A stretch of 10,945 nt of DNA, taken from NCBI GenBank assembly GCA_028565635.1, contig JAOXYB010058058.1:1-10945 (forward strand). Direction: 5' to 3'. The DNA is from Phoronis ovalis. Taxonomy: Eukaryota > Phoronida > Phoronidae. The notes beneath the pieces are model-generated. The model was given only the letters and a program-made list of their open reading frames with translations, did no database searches and was not told where the DNA came from. This document shows, piece by piece, positions 7,275 through 10,945 of the stretch. The position numbers and the translations under genes are program-made. Position 1 is the stretch's first letter; each line of letters opens with the position of its first letter.

Positions 7275-9683
7275 GTAAGTATTATTTTACAAATCTTTGT
7301 CATTGGTCACCAAATACGTTAGAAAAACATCGCAAAATTTATTTTGAATTTGTATGTGATGTAAATTGTCCTATTTTGTATTGACCCAAGGGATGTAATC
7401 AACCTATTGATATGCAAATAAGGTTACACCGGTGACTCAGGTGTTCAAAAAGACAAGATGGAGGATCGGAAGAACGGGAAATATGTGTACAGATCTCCTA
7501 TTTACACATCAGCATTTGTCTGTTCTGTTGTAACTATTCTTTTAAACGTTATATCGTTTACAACACCATACTGGCTTCAGTCGTGGCCAAGAGTGCACGA
7601 CAAATTTGTTAGACTAGGATTATGGGAGGCTTGTTTTAACGGCTACGCACGCCCGTACGATTATCAGCAACGCGCTTATTTTGGTTGTTGGTGGATGTTT
7701 TCGACCACATATAATGATATTAGAGATTGGTTAAACCCGCGTAAGTGTCACTATATATATATATATATCTCGTATATGTTTTGTAAGGTGTTAAGTGGTA
7801 AACTTGAAATTACGAAGTCGCAATTTGTAGTTTTTTAGTCATTAAAACACCTTGACCTAATTTACCTGTTTATTGCCTATAAAAGGAATTTTGCGTTTAT
7901 TTTAGTAATATAGTTAATTAACTCTTAAAAAATATATTTAATAAGCGATTATGCACTTTTGGCTAGATTTACGAATTAAATATGTTATAAATATGTCGAA
8001 TTTATTATAACACGAAATTAATTCATTTAAACTATCCTAACACCCCTTTTAAAAATTTGACTCACCTGTGCTATATTATTCAGCTCTATTGATATGCAAA
8101 TTAGGTTTTACTGGCTAGGATCATTTGATTTGAGATAGAAAGAGCCGTTGATGTTAAAAAATGGCGACCCAAAGCTTGTTTATCGCAGGCTGGGTTTGTG
8201 CCTTTATTACGATTATATGTAATATTGTTAGTTTTACTACGCCGTACTGGTTAGAGTCATGGCCAAGAGTACACAGTGAATTTGCCAGAGTAGGTTTATG
8301 GGAAGCTTGTTTTAATGGCTACGTTCACCCGCAAGATTACCTTGCCAAGGCGTACTACGGATGTTGGTGGATATTTTCACGAGAATATGATAACATTAGA
8401 TACTGGTTAAATCCTCGTAAGTTTTTCAAAATAGTTAGAAAACTACATTAGATATTTAAGTAATGTGTTGCTCATAATGAAACAGGTGTTAGTTTTGTAA
8501 CAATTTGATCCAGGTAAGATGAAAAATCTAGGTCATACAGGTTGTTATTTCAAAATGGCGGATTTATGACTCACCTGTAGAAATATCTGTGATATGACTC
8601 AGGCAAAATAGGTCACTTTAAATCTTCTGATTTTAATATTTAATACTTAAAAAATTTCAGTACAGGACGCAGAATAATATTTACAAATTTTTATAAATCT
8701 TTTATTGAAATATACTTTATTGTTGAACAATGTGAACTATTGGAGTTAAATGTTACAACATTGCAAACTATACTTTAATTTTCTGGAAATAATACCCCAA
8801 ATTAATTAAAATAATCTAACATTACTAATTTAGTTCAGTGATAAAGATAATTAAATGTTATGGTTGCAAATTTTAAGAGCATTTAGACAAAGTTTATTTG
8901 GTTTATATCATAATTATGTGATAAGGCATACTAGTGTTTAACCACATTAAATAAAACTGCATCATGATTTTTCACCATTAATTAACTTTTTTAACAATAC
9001 TGATAGTTTTCCTCTTTGTTGATTTATGTGCTGCTTAACATTTTTTCTTTTTTTTAGCCTGGTTCATAGCCATCCAAGTTTTATCTGTGGTAGTTTTAGT
9101 CCTGCATTTGCTGTCAGTCGTTTTCCTAACCATTGATTTCATGAAATGTTGCAGTAGAAGTGGACACATCACCAATCTAATGATTAATGCCGTCGTCATG
9201 TTGGTTACAGGTAAATTCAAATTCATTTCGTCTCTTTATATAGCACTACTGCTACTAATTTAGTTTTCCATTTAAAAATACTGTTTCTAACTGTAACAGG
9301 AAAGCATATGGCACAAGCAGACTCAGTGCACTATATACAACCAGCATTCTTGGAAGGAATCTGTTGTACTGTAAACACATTTTATATTGACCATTGAGCG
9401 AGTAAGCAAGAATATTTGACAAATGTTTTTTCTTGTTTTAGGTTTACTGGTTGGAATTATGGTACTAGTATTTGGAGTGAAAGTGGAAGATCGTGTATGG
9501 ATGCCTAGACCAGACCACAACTTCTTGTCCTGGTCTTATGGGTTGTACGTCCTTTGTGGTTTCTTTGCTGTGTTTTCAGGAATCTTTTTGTTAATTGACA
9601 CTCTGGTAGAAAGAAATAAGTCTGATAAACCTGACAGGCAACAGACCATGCAGATGGAAATTGCCATGCAATCGAAAGTGTAA
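7022..9683 (+). CDS. Claudin/PMP22-superfamily four-TM protein with three alternative first exons
   Basis: Three first coding exons (7022-7274, 7458-7740, 8161-8416) each end one base into a codon before a GTAAG-type donor, and each joins exon 2 (9058-9210) and exon 3 (9442-9683) in frame. Products are 215, 225 and 216 residues, the normal claudin size. Numbering for the 216-residue form: helix 1 about 6-29; extracellular loop 1 with W30, GLW 45-47, C50, C68 and R80; helix 2 about 87-111; a cytoplasmic Cys pair at 116-117; helix 3 about 122-147; loop 2 about 148-168; helix 4 about 169-190; a 26-residue tail ending SKV. The W...GLW...C...C pattern defines the claudin family, whose members form septate or tight-junction strands and set paracellular selectivity. 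The spacing between the two cysteines (17 residues) exceeds that of vertebrate claudins (8-10), so the protein may belong to a divergent branch. Sharing of exons 2 and 3 is inferred from phase. Confidence 0.8.
7275..7403 (+). other. Spacer between exons 1a and 1b
   Basis: Intron sequence for isoform a and upstream region for isoform b. The coding-like frame running on from exon 1a to a stop at 7382 has no similarity to the family and is read-through. Confidence 0.6.
7404..7432 (+). promoter_or_regulatory. Octamer-containing promoter block upstream of exon 1b
   Basis: This block matches 8086-8114 at 25 of 29 positions by eye. Its core CTATTGATATGCAAAT contains ATGCAAAT (7412-7419), the consensus POU-domain octamer. 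It starts 54 bases before the exon 1b ATG. Confidence 0.65.
7433..7443 (+). promoter_or_regulatory. AP-1 word overlapping an E-box
   Basis: TGACTCA (7433-7439) overlaps CAGGTG (7438-7443), directly after the octamer block and 15 bases before the exon 1b ATG. TGACTCA is the bZIP AP-1 consensus; CAGGTG is the Snail/ZEB-type E-box. Confidence 0.45.
7458..7740 (+). CDS. Alternative first coding exon 1b
   Basis: ATG at 7458, 94 codons plus one base before CCCGC|GTAAGT; the split codon becomes Pro95. The N-terminus is about ten residues longer than in the other forms and basic (MEDRKNGKYVYRS), giving a longer cytoplasmic end before helix 1 (about 15-38). Loop 1 has W39, GLW 54-56, C59, C77 and R89. 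FTTPYWL and SWPRVH are shared with exon 1c, as is FNGY, and the two exons are clearly the closest pair. From W39 to the exon end I count 5 acidic and 6 basic residues, so this loop is the most positive of the three. The ATG choice is supported by the upstream octamer block and by absence of another in-frame Met. Confidence 0.8.
7752..7768. repeat. (TA)n microsatellite next to the exon 1b donor
   Basis: An uninterrupted TA run begins 11 bases after the exon 1b splice donor. Length variation here could sit close enough to affect donor use. Confidence 0.8.
7769..8057 (+). other. Spacer between exons 1b and 1c
   Basis: AT-rich intron sequence for isoforms a and b. The frame continuing from exon 1b to a stop at 7836-7838 is read-through and is not protein-like. 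Confidence 0.6.
8058..8068 (+). promoter_or_regulatory. AP-1 word overlapping an E-box upstream of exon 1c
   Basis: TGACTCA (8058-8064) overlaps CACCTG (8063-8068). It lies just before the octamer block of exon 1c, whereas in exon 1b the equivalent module lies just after its block. Confidence 0.45.
8086..8114 (+). promoter_or_regulatory. Octamer-containing promoter block upstream of exon 1c
   Basis: Second copy of the 29-bp block, with ATGCAAAT at 8094-8101. It starts 75 bases before the exon 1c ATG. The surrounding sequence has diverged from the exon 1b copy, so the block stands out as selectively retained or recently copied. Confidence 0.65.
8161..8416 (+). CDS. Alternative first coding exon 1c
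   Basis: ATG at 8161 in the context AAAAAATGGCG, 85 codons plus one base before CCTC|GTAAGT; the split codon becomes Pro86. Helix 1 is about 6-29. Loop 1 has W30, GLW 45-47, C50, C68 and R80, the last at the position of a conserved claudin Arg near the end of loop 1. From W30 to the exon end I count 6 acidic and 5 basic residues. The start MAT(Q/K) is shared with exon 1a, while the loop is closest to exon 1b. The frame running on to 8451 is intron. Confidence 0.82.
8417..9057 (+). other. Intron 1 (shared part), with a possible decayed first-exon region
   Basis: Intron between exon 1c and exon 2. Its 5' third (8483-8601) contains a CAGGTG, an AGGTCATAC word also found before exon 1a, an ATGGCG start-like word (8555) that stops after four codons, and two TGACTCA words (8567, 8595). 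The remainder is plain AT-rich sequence ending in a long T-rich tract and the exon 2 acceptor. Confidence 0.55.
8567..8577 (+). promoter_or_regulatory. AP-1 word overlapping an E-box inside intron 1
   Basis: TGACTCACCTG, identical to the 11-base word at 8058-8068. A further TGACTCA lies 28 bases downstream at 8595-8601. Confidence 0.4.
9058..9210 (+). CDS. Shared exon 2: helix 2 and most of helix 3
   Basis: 153 nt after a long T-tract and TTTTAG. CC completes the split first-exon codon, 50 codons follow, and one G is left before GTAAAT. Helix 2 (from WFIAIQVLS) ends in DFMKCC, a membrane-proximal Cys pair of the kind palmitoylated in claudins. Helix 3 begins at HITNLMINAVV. Confidence 0.8.
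9300..9401 (+). other. Possible poison exon in intron 2
   Basis: The segment lies between an acceptor-like CTGTAACAG (AG at 9298-9299) and a donor-like GCGA|GTAAGC (GT at 9402). It is 102 nt, a multiple of three, and would be entered in the correct phase. It then reads 32 codons before an in-frame TGA at 9395. Inclusion would truncate the protein after helix 3 begins. Evidence is splice words only. Confidence 0.2.
9442..9683 (+). CDS. Shared exon 3: end of helix 3, loop 2, helix 4 and tail
   Basis: The acceptor is a T-rich run ending TTTTAG. GT plus the left-over G makes Gly, then 79 codons and TAA at 9681. It holds the rest of helix 3 (LLVGIMVLVFGV), a short loop 2 with VWMPRPDHN, helix 4 (about 169-190 in the 216-residue form) and a polar tail with a Gln/Met-rich end. 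The last residues, QSKV, fit the class I PDZ ligand pattern S/T-x-hydrophobic; vertebrate claudins also end in a PDZ ligand, usually YV. The open frame starting at 9423 includes intron bases and its Met is not the real start. Confidence 0.8.
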
Positions 9684-10530
9684 TTAATTGAAATCTTATG
9701 ACTTAAATGTAATGATGATATGAAAGATTTCACATAGCTGAACTTCAAAGATTTACTTGTACAGTCAGTCTTACATGAGTTACTAACAAGGTAAAAGTAG
9801 CAAAAACTTAGGTGCTATTGTAACTCTTGTTGGCGTGAGATGTTTTCTGGAGCAGTGATATTTTTGCCATGTACCCACTATTTTAGTGCGTGCAAGAGTT
9901 GAATCGTCAGCTTATGCTTTTAAAATGGCTGTAAAATGTTTGAACACTAACTATTTCTGTATATATTTTACAACTTTTGGCATACAATGAACTGTTATTC
10001 AAGGTTAAATATATAAAGTGTTCATAATCTAAACACAAGTTTGCTGATCAATATCTTCAGCTTTTTGATTCTTTCCAATGTTTATTGTTTTAATTGTGAA
10101 GTGAAAGCTATTTTATTCCTCTAGAATTTATTTTAAAATGAATTCTCTTTGCTACATACAAATACATTCCATTGTGAACTAGTGATAAGTGAGTAGATGT
10201 ATAAGGTTTTTAGCCATTATGTTATTTTATGTAGAAATTATAGTCTTTTGTACATGTATTTTGTAACTTGGACCAGTCATATGAGGACTTCATTTGCTCA
10301 GTTTCAGCTAAAACCATTCATTCAATTTACACTATGTTTTTTAACTTACATTGTGTTTTTTAACAGTTGTTACATTCCAATTATGAATTTTAAAGGGGCA
10401 GTGAAACTGTTCAACAAATATACTACTGAAAGCAGCTGTAAAAGCCTTACAATAATATAGAGCTTATAGTTGCAGCTTCCTTATATTTAACATGGATGTA
10501 CATTATTAATAAACTGTAAATATTTCGGAA
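9684..10530 (+). other. 3' UTR of the claudin-like gene
   Basis: AT-rich, with no protein-like frame. The 87-codon open frame at 10197-10460 is dominated by hydrophobic and aromatic residues typical of chance AT-rich reading. The 3' boundary is set by the AATAAA at 10508. Confidence 0.6.
10508..10513 (+). terminator. Poly(A) signal of the claudin-like gene
   Basis: This is the first AATAAA I see on the plus strand after the stop codon, 825 bases downstream. A T/G-rich stretch (TTTTTTGTTTTTCTG) follows about 30 bases later, as expected for a cleavage region. Confidence 0.6.
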
Positions 10531-10545
10531 AGTTTGCATATTTTT

Positions 10546-10945
10546 TGTTTTTCTGCCTTTCATACCAGACTGTCTTTATTTTTGAGCAAAACTAATTTCC
10601 GTCAATCAGGTGTCTCCTTCCTTGAACAGTCTCAAAACTGATAAAGACGAGTAAGCGTTAGGGTAGAATTATATGACAGACTTGCCCTAAAAATCCATTG
10701 ATATTGTCCGTCATTCATGCAAAAGTTGTCTAATTTTGTAATTGGTATGGTAATTACATTTTGACACCTTGCATTGTAATTTAGTGTTAATATTACAGTA
10801 GGTTTCCAAGTTATGCTCCGACCAGATAATGTACAAAGTACTGGTTTGTGACAGCTACTCACATTTTACCGACGTCATCAGCTTAGCCTGTCAGGGAATT
10901 GCTGGGGAAACACAGAATCCTGAATTCCGTATACATAAATATATA
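10546..10945. other. Intergenic, nothing recognised
   Basis: AT-rich with no convincing gene. The minus-strand open frame 10632-10862 does not read like a known protein. A CRE-like GACGTCA occurs at 10871. Confidence 0.5.

Noticed and set aside
7275-7384. C-terminal extension of the exon 1a frame; likewise 7741-7838 after exon 1b and 8417-8451 after exon 1c
   Set aside because: Each extension begins exactly at a GTAAG-type donor, is unlike the other two, and lacks the remaining three membrane helices.
9035-9226. Minus-strand ORF opposite exon 2, and others opposite exon 3 (9323-9520, 9536-9748)
   Set aside because: Shadows of coding exons and adjacent intron.
10197-10460. 87-codon plus-strand open frame in the 3' UTR
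   Set aside because: Low-complexity hydrophobic and aromatic reading of AT-rich DNA, downstream of the gene's stop and before its poly(A) signal.
1-10945. CRISPR arrays, bacterial operons, rRNA or tRNA genes, full-length transposons
   Set aside because: No spaced direct repeats, ribosome-binding-site-led genes, RNA gene structure, or transposase/reverse-transcriptase motifs were seen on either strand.

Overview
The window is eukaryotic and looks like AT-rich invertebrate DNA. Genes are split by short GT-AG introns, intergenic DNA is full of A/T runs and (TA)n microsatellites, and there are no bacterial operon features. The claudin-like and PfkB sugar-kinase protein types would suit a lophotrochozoan, most likely a mollusc. 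That taxonomic guess is inference, because no search could be run.

Left part (1-2890, mostly non-coding): an A-run plus (TA)n/GT microsatellite (29-176); one short minus-strand exon resembling a fibronectin type III fragment (1315-1372); a 66-bp fold-back hairpin (1973-2038) followed by a perfect 16-bp palindrome (2042-2057); and a pair of overlapping minus-strand open frames (2167-2467) that could be a frameshifted or spliced membrane-protein fragment.

Middle (2887-4676, minus strand): four exons with matching splice phases rebuild the last 213 residues of a PfkB-family kinase, closest in my judgement to the kinase half of eukaryotic pseudouridine-metabolising proteins. The GAGD catalytic motif is intact. 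The N-terminal half was not found in the 2.3 kb upstream (4677-6961), which holds only small palindromes, a consensus CRE and weak exon-like patches.

Right part (6962-10945, plus strand): a claudin/PMP22-superfamily four-transmembrane gene. It has three alternative first coding exons (7022-7274, 7458-7740, 8161-8416), all ending in the same splice phase, and two shared downstream exons (9058-9210, 9442-9683). Each first exon carries its own start codon, the first membrane helix and the whole first extracellular loop with the W, GLW, C, C signature. The shared exons supply helices 2-4, the second loop and a short tail ending in a possible PDZ ligand. Predicted isoforms are 215, 225 and 216 residues. 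Exons 1b and 1c are each preceded by the same 29-bp block containing a POU octamer and by TGACTCA/E-box modules; exon 1a is instead preceded by an 11-bp inverted repeat of nuclear-receptor-type half-sites. The simplest reading is one gene whose outer loop is chosen by promoter use. An 850-base 3' UTR ends near an AATAAA at 10508.

The kinase and the claudin-like gene are divergent. No functional link between them is visible.
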